Of a stretch of DNA of 64,000 nucleotides, positions 24,201 to 36,027 are shown piece after piece. The position numbers and the translations under genes are program-made. Every line of letters begins with the position of its first letter. Within the stretch, counting starts at the first letter, position 1. A model generated the notes under the pieces. The model saw nothing but the letters and a program-made list of their open reading frames with translations. It did not search any database and was not told where the DNA came from. This DNA is from Oxyruncus cristatus (lineage: Eukaryota > Chordata > Aves > Passeriformes > Cotingidae), in assembly GCA_013399855.1 (NCBI GenBank), contig VXAY01002121.1, positions 124,001 through 188,000 on the forward strand. Direction: 5' to 3'.

Positions 24201-25148
24201 AACAAGCAAATATGCCTCATTAAACTTTCCTTGCAGGGAAGAAGAGGAAAAAAAAAACAACAGAAAAAGCAGAGAATTTTTAAATCATGGAGTAGGAAAG
24301 AATAAAATAGAAAGGGTGATTAGATTGCTCTTCTTAATTCTCCCAGGCATAGTAGGATAATTTGCTGGGGAAAAAAAGCACTGCAACAACTTACTTCTTG
24401 ATTCCCCTCTCTCTAGTTGGACTGTTTTCCAGCTGTATATTGCATTATTACTTCACATTTTACAGTTTTGCTCATCACTGTAAGATATGAGTCACAGTTG
24501 ATACACAACAGCCCCTTAGTATAGCTAAAATAATGGCTTTTTAATGATTTTTAAAAGGTTTTTTTTTTTAATTCCTATAAAGATCGTATTTTAAAATGCG
24601 CACTTAGAATAAATTAACATCTAGCTGACTTCTTACATACAGATATATTTAGAACTACTTCCTTACTATCAAAAAGAGGGCCAGATTTCCAACAAGACAC
24701 CACTAAATTCAGTAAAGCTATGCTGATATATAGCAGTTGAGGACTCAGATAAGGAAAAATTATTAAACCAGAATTTGCAACTTTACTCTTTAATAAGGGA
24801 TTTAAAATTGCTTTGTACTTAGAAGCAATTTCAGCAAATATATCTTCCTCTGCTTTCACATGCCTTGAGATCCTGCTGAATTGGGTGTGCAAGATCCACG
24901 CACCACTATCAGTTAGAGTCCCCCTCCAGGTTTGCCCAGTACCTGTCCTGTAGCTTTAACTAAAGTGATTTCTGAGGGACAGGCCTTGAAATTAAACTCC
25001 ACTCTTCAGAATATCCCCACAATCTTAAAGCCAACTTGGTAGTGAAAGGGATATTGATTTAGCTGAGTTAGTATTTTGCACCCTGAAATCTACTTTAACA
25101 AAAGAAAGATCAATAAATGACTTTCTTAGATGGGTCTGTGTTTTCATT
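21295..25148. other. Unique AT-rich DNA, no gene recognised
   Basis: There are no repeat tails. Short overlapping open frames (21414-21698 -, 22693-22902 -, 23278-23496 +, 24614-24892 -) lack motifs. Homopolymer T/A runs are common, for example at 24560-24570. Confidence 0.55.
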
Positions 25149-25200
25149 TCGCTGGCGGGCGGCGTAATTCGTTTCCCAACGCGTTAATTTCTAGCAGCGC
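25149..25200. promoter_or_regulatory. CpG-dense patch, possible regulatory element
   Basis: Nine CpG dinucleotides occur within about 52 bases (cgctggcgggcggcg through aacgcg and agcgc), in a region where CpG is otherwise rare. It includes ACGCGT and two TAATT cores, the kind of core homeodomain proteins bind. It is far smaller than a CpG island and has no adjacent ORF or TATA context, so promoter identity is not shown. A conserved, unmethylated element is one explanation; a remnant of an unrecognised repeat is another. Confidence 0.35.
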
Positions 25201-26544
25201 AAAGGCAAAGGCTCTCAAGACCCCTTTACGCTGAGACAACTCAAAGCTAAAGGGAGAAATAATGCCAGCTGCAGAGCAGTGTGAGCCTGGAGGCAGCCAG
25301 GGAACAGCACACATCTAGAGGCTGAGCAAGCGTGAACCGTCTACAGAGCATCAAGACTGTAGTAACAAGCAGATCCCTGCTGCTCCTCGTATCTTGTCCC
25401 CATTTAGGACAGTCCTGGAGTACCCAGACCCCATGGTTGGTTTCAGCACCCCTTTAAAAAAAGCTGAGAAGGCCATGATGGGTGAGTTAGGTGGGTGAGG
25501 AAGAAGCACATTTCGTCTGTGCATGGCCTTCCTCGTGGTGGTGTTCGCCTTCCTCACCTCCAGAGAGATGTCAGTTCATGGCATCCCAGTAGCTGGAGCT
25601 CTGCTGGAATTAAACACCATCTTGAGAGTTTTTTTCCCAATGAATGATGCAATTTTTATCTATGTGAAGTAGATTTATGCAAGTGGCTCTGTGATCCAGT
25701 TCCTGTATTAATCCCAGATCATTTTCAGAGGAATATAATGTGTGAGGAGTAACAGATTCAGCAAAACATGCTGATGAACTAAATCTAGAGTTTGATTTCC
25801 AATGAAAGGTTTAAAAAAAAAGCCAAGGAAAAATTCCCCAGGAAGATCAGAAATGTAATAGCATTAACCGTGTGCCAAGGGAAGTGGTAGATCCTAAGGT
25901 GATTGCCTACTCAAGCAAAGAAATAAGTCATGTCAAAAAAATATCCACATTTTGAAAATAATTTGGTAAAGCATCTCAAACTGTGCAACCCTGCTGCAGC
26001 CACATTGCTAATGGGAGGTAAAGGCAATAATTGTCTAGGATTTCCTGCCATGTCACTGCCTTTTTGCTGACCCACAAAATCCAAAATGCCAGTGTCTCCA
26101 GGAGGGAAATAAGTATCTATAACATTCTCAAGTGACATTCTGAAGTAGGGAAGGAGAAGACTGTGAGTACAGCACAGCCCAACAAGTCATTAAATATTTG
26201 GTGAAGAAGAATGTTGTGTTGGGTTGTTTTTTTCTTTTCCCCCCGAAAATTATTCAGGTTTTATAATTCTATTCCTAGGATTGAAAATCACAGTTATTTG
26301 AGGCAGAAAGAAAATTCATCAGTACCTTCAGTGAAGGATGTTCTTTTTGAAAGGCAAAGGTGTTAGTCTAAAGATTTTAATGGCAAAATGTGTTATTCTA
26401 GTTATCTAACTTCCTGCATGACAAATATCTCTTTATAACCCATGCATTTAAGCTTGATATTTTGTGGTTGAACCAGGGCACATCCTAGTGGAAAGACTTC
26501 TATTCTTGATGGGAAAAATTGAAGTGATGGAGATGAAGAGAAGT
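25201..26544. other. Unique DNA, no gene recognised
   Basis: Sequence to about 25345 is moderately GC-rich and carries a few more CpGs, continuing the patch at 25149-25200. The open frames at 25351-25557 (-) and 25911-26138 (-) have no recognisable motif. No repeat tail was seen. Confidence 0.5.
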
Positions 26545-26920
26545 TGAGAAGCCTTCAGCTGTTCAGGCTGGAAGGGGAATGTTTAAGGGGGTCTTACCAA
26601 TGTGTAGAAATACCTGATGTGGGAGTAAAGAAGACAGAGCTGGACCTCCCTCAGTGTTGTTCAGTGACAGGACAACAGGCAGAGAGCACGAAGTCAAATA
26701 CAGAAAACTCCATTTAAATGTATGAAAAACATTTTTATTGCATGGGTGGTCAAATGCTAAACAGATTGCCCATATTGCAAGTCTCTGTCACTTGGGGATA
26801 TTCAAGTTACATCTGGAAACAACCCTTAACAACCTGTAGGTGACTCTTTTTCAAGCAAAGGGTTTGGACAAGATGTTCTCCAGAGGCCCTTTCCAACTTC
26901 AACTGTCTCGTGTTTCTGTA
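26545..26920 (+). mobile_element. CR1 LINE 3' end (sense), frame-broken
   Basis: The order of CR1 blocks is clear: gaagccttcagctgttcagg, cttaccaatgtgtagaaata, agtgacaggacaacaggcag, the region before the stop (gggatattcaagttacatct), and the 3' UTR (gatgttctccagaggccctt, tccaacttcaactgtctcg, tgtttctgta). No long frame survives, so the copy is old. It spans the end of ORF2 and the 3' UTR. Confidence 0.92.
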
Positions 26921-29900
26921 TCAGCCTCTTTTTCCTGTAATCTAATAACCACCAGCAAATAACAGCTAATTACCCTCCAGAGTAAAAATCGGCATCTATT
27001 TCCTATTTAATTTTATCTTCAATTTCTAGCTGCTGGATCTTGGCTCGTGTCTGGCCACTTGATTAAAGAGCTCTCTTCTAGCCGCTCTTTAGATACTCTC
27101 GGATCAAGCCACCTGTTAACCTTCTTTTTGATAAGCCAAAGGGTATTTCCACAAATAAATACTCCATGTTCTCTGTTAAAATGGAAATTGAGCCCTTAAT
27201 CTAGTCAATTTGCAGAAACAGGTACTTTACTGTCCAAGTGCAATCTGTGCACATTCTGACTGCTGAACTCGCATCTTTCATCATTTCTTAAAACTTGCAA
27301 TGAGTCAGGACAATAAAATGTAAAAAAAACCCCAAAACTAAAAAAATCCCAAAAACCTCCTTTCCCTAAAAATGACCCCTACTTCCAAAGCAAGCAAGAG
27401 ATGCTAAGTATTATATTATGAGTCTTTAAGATTCTGGCATGATGTACAGAGGACTCGAAAAAAAGTCAGCACTGAGAAAGGTCAATTTCTAGGGCTAAGT
27501 TGCAGACTCTACATGACCCATCTTTTTAATTTTTAATTTGTTTTTTCATTTTTTGGTAAAAAATATATTTGGACTGGTACTGGCTGTCTAAAATACTGCA
27601 AATGGACAATAGTAATTAAAGATATACCCAGTTTAATGGGATAAAGATTTAATAAGAATTCAAAGAAGAATTTGGAACTGTTGGTAAATTTATTTGCCAT
27701 TTCACACTGGAAACATACTGCAGTGAAGTTACTGAAATCAGCGGTGTTATGCAGCTCAAATACTTGAAAAATTCTGCAATGCATCAAGACCAGCAGGTGA
27801 CAAAAACAAAGATCCAGAAACAGGGAGATTCCTTTGGGCTGTATACTGGGTTTATCTCCCCATTTCCATGAGACAGACATATTGCTGGGTTCTTTTGTTT
27901 AAAGGGCCCTGGTTGTGAGAGAAAAATAAAAGTATTTTGAGAATATATTTTATTTTAGCTGTAAACTCTGTTCAATTAGTGTTCATAGCAAATTTTGAAT
28001 GTGCTGCTGATTGATGTCAGCTATGAGGTGATGCAGGAGTGTCACTCTGAGTTCACTCCTAATTTCCACAGCCTAATTACTCAAAGTCCATCTTATGCTC
28101 TGAAATTTGAGGACTCATGCCATGGACAATAACTACTACTTACCAAAGCAAGGTTTAATCAGTTTCCTCCATCAAATTTTCTATATTATTTCTCTCCTAC
28201 TTTTTATTTCTTCCACTGTTACTTAACCTTCACATAATTTCTGACATAACAAGAGTAATGATAAATAATTCAATGGTTAATCATAACCTTGGATCAGTCG
28301 TTTTTTTGTTTCTCCCAGTATGGTGGAAGGGAGTTTTGTTTACGTATTTGCCACTGTCTATTGTTCCTGCACCTGTCTGCTCCCCTCTGAAAACGGAGTT
28401 TGCTGTTTTCTTAGCTTCTTTGTTTAAAAATCCAAGCTCAAATAGATTACCTTTTCAGAAATGATAGAAGATATAAAAGTACAGCTGCTTAAGCAATTAG
28501 CAGAGCAGCATGACATTTGCAAGCCTGGAGCTAATGGAAACTCACCTGGCTTCAGATGACATTATAAACTCCGAGTTTGGCTCGGGTCACTGCAAGGGAC
28601 AGGACATGTTAGAGCAGAACCAAACTTGCTCTCTTTGGCGGGAACCACTTTTAAGCCCTGGTTATATAAAATGCATCAATTCAAACATTTGGGGTGAAAT
28701 CCATCACAAGGCAAAGAAATGTAAGTGTAAGGATCTACGTGCTGCTCTCTAAACGTTGATGAGGTGTGTACACCTGCATCACCTTTGGAGCAGATCAAGC
28801 CAATATGACAGCCTAGAGAATTAAATATTCAGCTGGCCCACCTTTGTATGCCTAGTTTTGGGAGAGCTGAACTGCACAGGGTACTTAGGAGGTGACAGCT
28901 GGAGACTAAACTGAGTGATCTCAGGGTGTGTTAAATGGCATCAAACCTCCATTATTAGGGGAGCTGATCAGTCCTTTTTTGGTTTGCTTGTTTCCTGGAA
29001 TCAGTTTTACCATGTTCCACTCATATGGAACTTTCCTACGTACCTGGTATTAACCTTAATCCAGTTTTACCTTACACATCAGCCAGATCAGAATTGTTCC
29101 ATGGCGAGCATCATGGATAATCTAATACACATTTTATTTTAGTAGACTCCCAAAGTCTCCTCAGATTAAATAAGCACATTCACATGATGAAGCTTATGAT
29201 CTTCCCCAACCACTTTGTTTCTTTTACTTGGGGACTTTAGCTTGCTTATCTAATTCCAAGAGAGATAATAAACAGTGTCCACAACTGAAAAGATAACAAG
29301 TCTCATCATAAATCAATAAAGAAAGAAGTCCCCATGTTCTCATTTAACAGAGAGTGGAAAAGGACAGAGAACAATTAATGAGCAATGACACTTAGGAGAT
29401 TTCCAGGTAGCCAGAAGCTGAACTGAGTCCTTTGAAACTTGGTTTCCTGCCTCAGCCACCAGCCCGTGTGCTTCCTCAGACCTCTGCTCAGTTTCTCAGC
29501 AGCAACAACAATTAGAAAAAGCACAGAAATCACTTAATTAATCTCCATAGAATTTTTTGTTGTTTGGTAGGATGTGGGAGAAAAAAAATGAGAAAAGGAA
29601 GAGCAGAACTGAGGGAAGGAAAAACACAATAACCAAATGCTTCAGTCAGTGGTCTAAGCTCTGAGGAGCACAGGTTAAGTCACTGCTTGGAGTAATTTGC
29701 AGTAACTTGAGGTGAAAATCTCTTCAGGCAAAGTGAGTATCTATGAATCTGACCTCCTTTGCTTTCAGGATAGACAGACTTGTATTTAGGGATAATTTTC
29801 TGCAAAAATGTGGTTCTTATTACAAAAAGAAAAAAAAATGAGGTGACAGGGGACCTAAGATAGTTTCTGTAACATGAAATTGTTGTCTTCCATTCTCAAG

Positions 29901-30534
29901 ATCAGTGCTGGGCTCTGCTACCACACAAAGCATGAGTTTGCAGCAGCTCCCACGTGTACTTATTCTGAAGCTTGCACGAGGTCATCTGCTGCTCTCAGCT
30001 ACAGATATATATTGCAGTGGCAGCCAAATAAAGGTCATTTGTCAGAGCACAGTGAGACTGTGGGTGATTACTGGGCCTTGATTACTACTGTAATACAAAT
30101 AAAGAATATTAATAAGCTAAATTACATTCTGAGTCCTTTTACTGTAGCTTTGCAAGAAGAAAAAAAAAAAGCCTACTAGATTGTGAAGGCATTTCACTAA
30201 TGGTTAATGAATATTTATTACTTTTGAAGCAGGAGGCTGTGTCAGGATGCCACATAGCCCTTCGTATGAATGGTTTATTCTCGCATTTTTCTTTCCATCA
30301 ACTGCCTTCATCAAGGTCTGAAAGAATTATTCCTTCTTTTTATTTCAGGCTGCATAGATAATACAGATTCTGTTTGGAAAGGCCTGGGAGAGAGTATAGC
30401 ACTTCCAAACTCTGTGATTAAGCTGGTGAAAAATCCCAAACATCCCACCCTGTATTTGGGCCACTGGAGATTGAGGACACTGGAAGGCAAAGGATATTCC
30501 CAGTGGTTCATTAGATCTAGGGGTAGGTAGGGGT
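26921..30534. other. Unique AT-rich DNA, no gene recognised
   Basis: There are A-rich stretches at 27320-27360 and 30156-30170. The open frames at 27533-27880 (-), 28510-28752 (+), 29874-30179 (+) and 30270-30530 (+, with an overlapping - frame) carry no recognised motif. No repeat tail was seen. Confidence 0.5.
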
Positions 30535-31123
30535 TGTGCTGGTATTGGCTGGTGTAGAGTTAATTTTCTCCACAGTAGCTCGTGTGGGGCTGTGTTTAGG
30601 ATTTGTGCTGAAAATGGTGTTGATAACACAGGGATGTTCTTGTTATTGCTGAGCAGAACTTACACAGAGTCAAGGCCTGTTCTGCTCCTCACCCCACCCC
30701 TGCAGTGAGGAGGTTGAGGTACATCAGGAGTTGGGAAGGCACACAGTCCGGACAGATGATCCCAACTCACCCACGGGATATCCCAGACCACACGACATCA
30801 CGGTGGGCATGTAAATCTGGGAGAAGAAGGGCAGGGAGAGTATTAGGAGTGATAGCATTTGCCTCCCCAAGTCACTGTTAAATTTGATGGAGCTTTGCTC
30901 TCCTGGGGATGGATGAAAACCTGTCTGCCCATGGGAAGTGGGGAAGGAATTCCTTGTTTTGCTTTGCTTGAGTGAGGCTTTGCTTTACCCGTGAAATTGT
31001 CCATATCTCAAACCCACGAGTTTTCTCACTTTTACCCTTCCAGTGCTGCCCCCAAACTCACCGGCAGGAACTTGAATGAGCATCTTGAGGGGCGGAACTG
31101 TCAGCTGGGGTTAAACAATGACA
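30535..31123 (+). mobile_element. Solo endogenous retrovirus LTR (probably ERVL-like)
   Basis: A 589-bp element begins TGTGCTGG and ends AACAATGACA, so it has the TG...CA termini of a retroviral LTR. Blocks such as ggtgtagagttaattttctc (30562 on), tgttgataacacagggatgt, acacagagtcaaggcctgtt and agctggggttaaac are ones I remember from abundant passerine LTRs. Flanks read GGGGT before (30530-30534) and GGGCT after (31124-31128): a 5-bp target duplication with one mismatch, the length usual for ERVL. There is no internal retroviral sequence, so it is a solo LTR left by recombination. The expected TATA box position reads TGTAAA (30810-30815). Family assignment is from memory. Confidence 0.82.
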
Positions 31124-31411
31124 GGGCTAAAAAGGTCCTTTGCCATAGATGCCTTCAGCAATAATCCAAAAAAGTTATCATATGAGCACATCTCTCCAGA
31201 ACTATCTCTTATAAATATTTTAGCAGAACGGGTAGAGTTGCTAACCCTTGATACCTTTTCTTGTAACCAATAAGCTGTCAAAAGACTTCTTTTAGCCTTC
31301 AGTAGGAATTAGGTTTCCAATTTCCAGTGACTCAATCTTTCCAGAGAGCAGTCTTTTCTTACTGTGTCTGGATTGTCTCTTTACATTGGATTTAAGATCC
31401 GATGATTTGGG

Positions 31412-31445
31412 GAAAACAAAACAAAACAAAACAAAGCAAAACAAT
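31412..31445. repeat. (AAAAC)n microsatellite
   Basis: About six imperfect AAAAC units are present, with one interruption (aaagc). Confidence 0.88.
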
Positions 31446-31869
31446 AAAAAGGAGGGACTGTACTGGAGACAGAAGCATTTTTTAAAGTTCCACTTTCAGG
31501 TTTTGCATAGAAGGATCTAACTTGGAGTCAGATACCTTGCTTTAATTTTCCATGGCATAAATGGAAGGAAAATATAGCCCATAGTACTTTTGTTCATGCT
31601 TGTGTGCTCGTTAATGTGCCTTTGTCTTAAAGGCAGAAGAGATGCAAGACTCACAGAAGATCCGTTTTGTTATTGATCACACATTTTTAATCTTTCCTTT
31701 CTTAAAGAGTTCATAAAAGGTTAGTTCTTTTTTTTCCCCCAGTCTACTTTAAAGTCATCTGTAGAAAAGTTAATTTTTTTTTTCTTTGCTTGGGATTTCC
31801 AGGCGCAGATTGAGATTTCTTTAATTAAAATACTAAGAGAAAGAGACAGAATTAAATTCCTTGAGTTTT

Positions 31870-32085
31870 ACCTTCATAAAAACCAGTTTATTAGATACTT
31901 CAAAACAACCACTCTTTGGTGTGTATTTCAACATTTTACTTTTCTGCAGAACTGTCTTATGCAGTTGTGTATGATCTCTAAACAGCAGCAATTTCCTTTT
32001 CCACATACACTACAAATGACAACACTCAACATTATAAACCCGAGCAGTGAAAGAGCAATGTCCAAAGCCCAAGGAACTTGAATTC
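31870..32085 (-). other. Candidate 3' terminal exon encoding a Cys-rich membrane tail (unconfirmed)
   Basis: On the - strand an acceptor-like site (gcttatacacttcag) precedes an open stretch from 32085 to a TGA at 31930-31928. The AATAAA polyadenylation signal follows at 31892-31887, about 36 nt after the stop. The peptide contains a hydrophobic helix-like segment (VPWALDIALSLLGFIMLSVV) followed by a tail with nine cysteines (ICSVCGKGNCCCLEI, then further Cys). The unspliced frame extends to 32230 (100 codons). I recognise no family. A 36-nt 3' UTR would be unusually short. The + strand is also open at 32047-32256, so chance is quite possible. Confidence 0.18.
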
Positions 32086-33054
32086 CTGAAGTGTATAAGC
32101 AAAGTGACCAGTGGAATATCATATGAAGATGAGAAGGTGGATCTGCAATATGCACACGTGCCAGGGAAGGTTGAAAATTCCCTTCAGCAGAAGTTAAATG
32201 ATGTAGTAGAAACACAGGGTTCAGCATCAACCTTTTCTACTGGGAAGCCCATTTGAGCACCTACTGCCATATGTTGGATAGTCAGAAGGGATATTCAGCT
32301 CTGCCCAGAGACTGACTGTACCCAGTTCCCACTCCGCTTGATGTTGCAACTGCGACTCTTGGGGATCCTGAATTTGGGCCCTGACACCTGCTGTGTAATT
32401 GTTATTCATGCACATTTCCTGATTTTGCTCTAAAGAGTTGCTTACGTGACCAGGTAAGTGCTGGCTGCAAAAAACCTGTGACAGCTCAGATCATCACAAA
32501 AGAGATTTTAAGGATGATACCTTTACCATCTAATTAGATGATTTTTAATGCACTTACAGGGATTTTAGGTATTTTCAGTCCCACATGCCTGCTTGGATGT
32601 GAAGGGTTGTATTGTACATAAAAATATCCAAAACTAGTGTTCTAGCACATGTTTACTCTGTCAGGCCCAGTTCTAAATATTTACTGATGCTGACAGTTCA
32701 TATTCTGCACCATAAGAACCCTGGGCATTTTATATGGGCACAGAAGAAAATATGACTTCCAGAACACTACTTTTTTAAAGAGAAACAGGCCTTATGCAAA
32801 AATATTTCTCCAGTTTAGAAACTTTCCTACTGGTCCATTTATATCAGTGGCCCTCTCAGTTTTAGGGAACACTGTAAGAAACTTACCAGTTTTTACTTTA
32901 AATTTTTGTGATACTGAATCAGCTTCAATTATCCTCTACTTCTCGCCTTCATCCTTCCTTCCCAAAACCACCAAACAAATGCTCTCTTCCCACGACAGCT
33001 CGATATTGAGGGCGCCTGTTGAAAATATGTCTAAAGCCCCTCTGTAGTCCATGG

Positions 33055-33160
33055 AACTTTAGCACATGTTTAACTGCTGTACTAAATTGCATTGTATGGA
33101 TCTGATCCAAAGCCCATTGATGTCAAAGGAAGAAAAGCTCCCATTGACTTCAGTTTGATT
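33055..33160. repeat. Probable ancient amniote interspersed repeat remnant
   Basis: The stretch contains agcacatgtttaactgctgt, tctgatccaaagcccattga and ctcccattgacttcag. I remember this combination from an old repeat found widely in reptile and bird genomes. Two related blocks, cccattgatgtca (33113-33125) and cccattgacttca (33140-33152), are internal direct repeats. The family name is not certain and the boundaries are approximate. Confidence 0.45.
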
Positions 33161-33733
33161 TCTATCAGACTTTTTTTAAGGGAAAATGATATGCACTTTT
33201 ACTTTTAAACATTTATGATGAAAAGCGTCAGCAAATAAAAATTTATGAATAGACTCCCACAAAACAAAAGTGTCAGGAGCTGAAATACTGGGGCAGATGG
33301 GCTTTCAAGATCTGTCATTCCATCAGCATTGTACAGTTTAAAGGCACCACATGTACTCAGTCTTCTGAGAGGGTTTGTGGACAAGAAACTGTTCTCATTC
33401 ATTATTTTTCTAGCAAGAGAGATTTGATCTTGGAGCCAGATGATGACTGGGACCTTTTGCACAATGTTTTGTGTTCACCATTCATTGCATTGATATAATC
33501 CTGGTAAACTTTCTGAAAGAAAATTTTATGCCTTTAATGTACTGTGCACTCCTGTTTAAAGCTAAGAAATTCTCAGCAAAGATTCTACCACGTTTTAAGG
33601 TTAAAATAACTTCTTTCTCACGCATGGCTTTAATTTTTTAATATAATTAAACAAACTTCAAAGAGTTTTAAGATAGTGATCCTCATTTGCATGAATGCAT
33701 TAATGGCATGGAAATGTGTAATGGCATGTCAGG
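33161..33733. other. Unique DNA, no gene recognised
   Basis: The only open frame of note is 33205-33462 (-), 85 codons with no motif. No repeat tail was seen. Confidence 0.55.
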
Positions 33734-33957
33734 AGTGAGTTAGGTTGGTTATTAGGAAAAGGTTCTTCACCCAGAGAATGGTTGGACACTGGAACACAGG
33801 GAAGTGGTCACAGCCTCAAGCCTTCCAGAGTTCCAGAAGCATTTGGACAACACATATGGTGTGATTCTTGGGGTGTTCTTGGAGTGTGCTGGGCCAAGAG
33901 TTGGACTTCGACAGTCTGCGTTGACCCCTTCCAACTCAGTATATTCTATGATTTTCT
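33734..33957 (+). mobile_element. CR1 LINE 3' end (sense)
   Basis: The series gttaggttggttattaggaa, aaggttcttcacccagag, ccagaagcatttggacaa and ttggggtgttcttggagtgt is the end of ORF2 and the 3' UTR of CR1. It closes with ccccttccaactcagtatat and tctatgatttt. The open frame at 33782-33991 is part of it. Confidence 0.93.
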
Positions 33958-36027
33958 AAGCCAGGGGGAGAGTGGGAGATGTTTATGTTGAACTTCACAT
34001 CCTAACTTCCTGAGAACACTCCTTATTGTATTTAGCACACTCAGGCCAGGCTTTTTCTCATCTGATTTCAAATAGCACTAAAATGCTCAGTTTAGGAGTG
34101 TAATCAGTTAAGGTTGTTCCTGTGGGCTGCTCATGCATCCCTCCTATTGTGGTTATCCTTCTTCATCAACCATAAATATGATTGCACTCTTTGGGCCTTA
34201 AAGTGCTGAAGAATACACAGCATATATATGGAGCTCAGTATTTGCAATATATACCTCCAGGGTAAGAATGCCTATGAGAAGAAAGGATCACCTTGAATAT
34301 TACCCACAGAGCAAACAAAAAAGGGTTTGGGGAATGACAAAAACCATAGACTGGGAAGCCAATTTCACTGATGGAAGCCATCTTCATAACTGTGGAGCTA
34401 GTGAGAAAATTTCTAAACATTGTTAGAAATTTTCTTTTCCAATAGCACCTGACAAAGAATTTTTTTTTACTTATATTTCCATGGAAAGAAATATTTTCAT
34501 ACCCCAAAGTTGTGCAATAGCTGTTATCTAACCAAAAATCTAGATCTGTGAAGAGTTTATTTCCTATGCTCTCTCCAGTATTAACTTTTGGCTATTTTTA
34601 TTTGTTTTCCTTTGGAGGGTTGCTTTTTTTAGAACAATTTTAGCACGACTCTGATAAGTTGTAGGAAGTTAAAGATGATACAGGATACTCTTATCTTAAT
34701 ACAGTAAAAATATTAAAGTACCTGCATCTTAATGATACATGTATTTATTCAATGCCTACGGAATATGATAATTAAAAAGACAATATTAGAATTGTGTGTG
34801 CAACAGGCTCTGTAAGAATTTGTTAAAGTGGTGACATTTATAGCTACAATTACTGCAGAAAAAGATGAAAGAAATGAAAAATGGTTGAAAACAATATTTA
34901 AGTCTTTTAAGTAATTTTACATATCTGAGTGTAAAGCCGTGTTGATCAGAGTCAAGGTTTTTATAGAATTTTTGATATTCATCTGCATTTAGCAGTAGAG
35001 AGTGTATGAAGTGCTATGATATCCTCATCTGTTCATCATTTTAACGCTATTTTTTCAAATTTATTTAATTCAACTTGTTATGTAATTTATCATGCTTTAA
35101 ATTAATCAAAGGAACTCCTTCTGTCTAAATACATGTTTATATGGATCATTTCCCTCTTCATAATGCAAGGTAAGTTTTTAAATTTACTGCAATACAAAAC
35201 GTTATTTTTCACTGTATATTAGAAACCACTCCCTGGAATATAACATAATCTTAAACTCCCTTTAGCAGTTTGCAACATCCACATCAATCTTGTATCATAG
35301 AAAATATGACAGAATCAATATTGTGATGATAAACTGTAAAAAATTGCTTTGGTCTGGATTCAGTAGAAATCACAAGTGATTTGATTCAGCATGGGGACAC
35401 TAGAACCAGCTTCTTAAAATGTACGGGATGTTCCAAAGTGAAACTAAGTTTGTGTTAGGTGAAAGTGAGTTTATTTCATCTCTGTTATTAACCAGACTTT
35501 TTATTCTCTTGCCCTTACACAGTCTCCCCAACTGGATTGAGATAATTTTCCCTGCTAATTGGGTTCAGTTGGGATTGTAACTGATACACTGCAGCTAATT
35601 TCCAGCATAACACAAAGTATCCTAGAAGTATTCTGTATGGAAATCCTCTATATGGGCTTTGAAACATGTTCTGACAAATTTTGAAGTCCACTGTGGCTAA
35701 AATACAAGTGAGTGGCTTTCCCCTCTGAAACTAATAAGAACCAGTAGATTTGGAGTATGGGATATGACTCCTGCATTATTGATCTACTGGAAAATTATTA
35801 CTAACCAAGAGTACCTGTTATCCATACAGAAAAGGCAAACTGAATAGCAGTTTCAGGAACTATATATCTCCAAGAATGCTTAATGACAGAGCAGTGCAAG
35901 ATCAAGAGCAACCATTCTTGTGGTCCATGATCCATGATCCGCGATGGATACTTGCAAAATGCTCCTAAGCTTTAAAGGGTGTCTCAGGCAGCCAATACAG
36001 ATGATTAATAGACTCTTGTGAACAGCG
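33958..36027. other. Unique AT-rich DNA, no gene recognised
   Basis: The open frame at 34235-34507 (-) has no motif. A perfect consensus splice donor (AAG/gtaagt at 35169/35170) follows a 12-codon ATG frame that reads MFIWIISLFIMQ and looks like the start of a signal peptide, but no partner exon is identified. A small direct repeat of ATCCATG lies near 35925-35940. Confidence 0.5.

Larger units (their letters stand above)
31124..33054. other. Unique DNA with exon-like blocks, no gene recognised
   Basis: A (AAAAC)n microsatellite lies at 31412-31445. A candidate terminal exon on the - strand at 31870-32085 is listed separately. A perfect consensus donor CAG/gtaagt occurs at 32453/32454 (+) only 18 nt after a weak acceptor. 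No repeat tail was seen. Confidence 0.45.
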
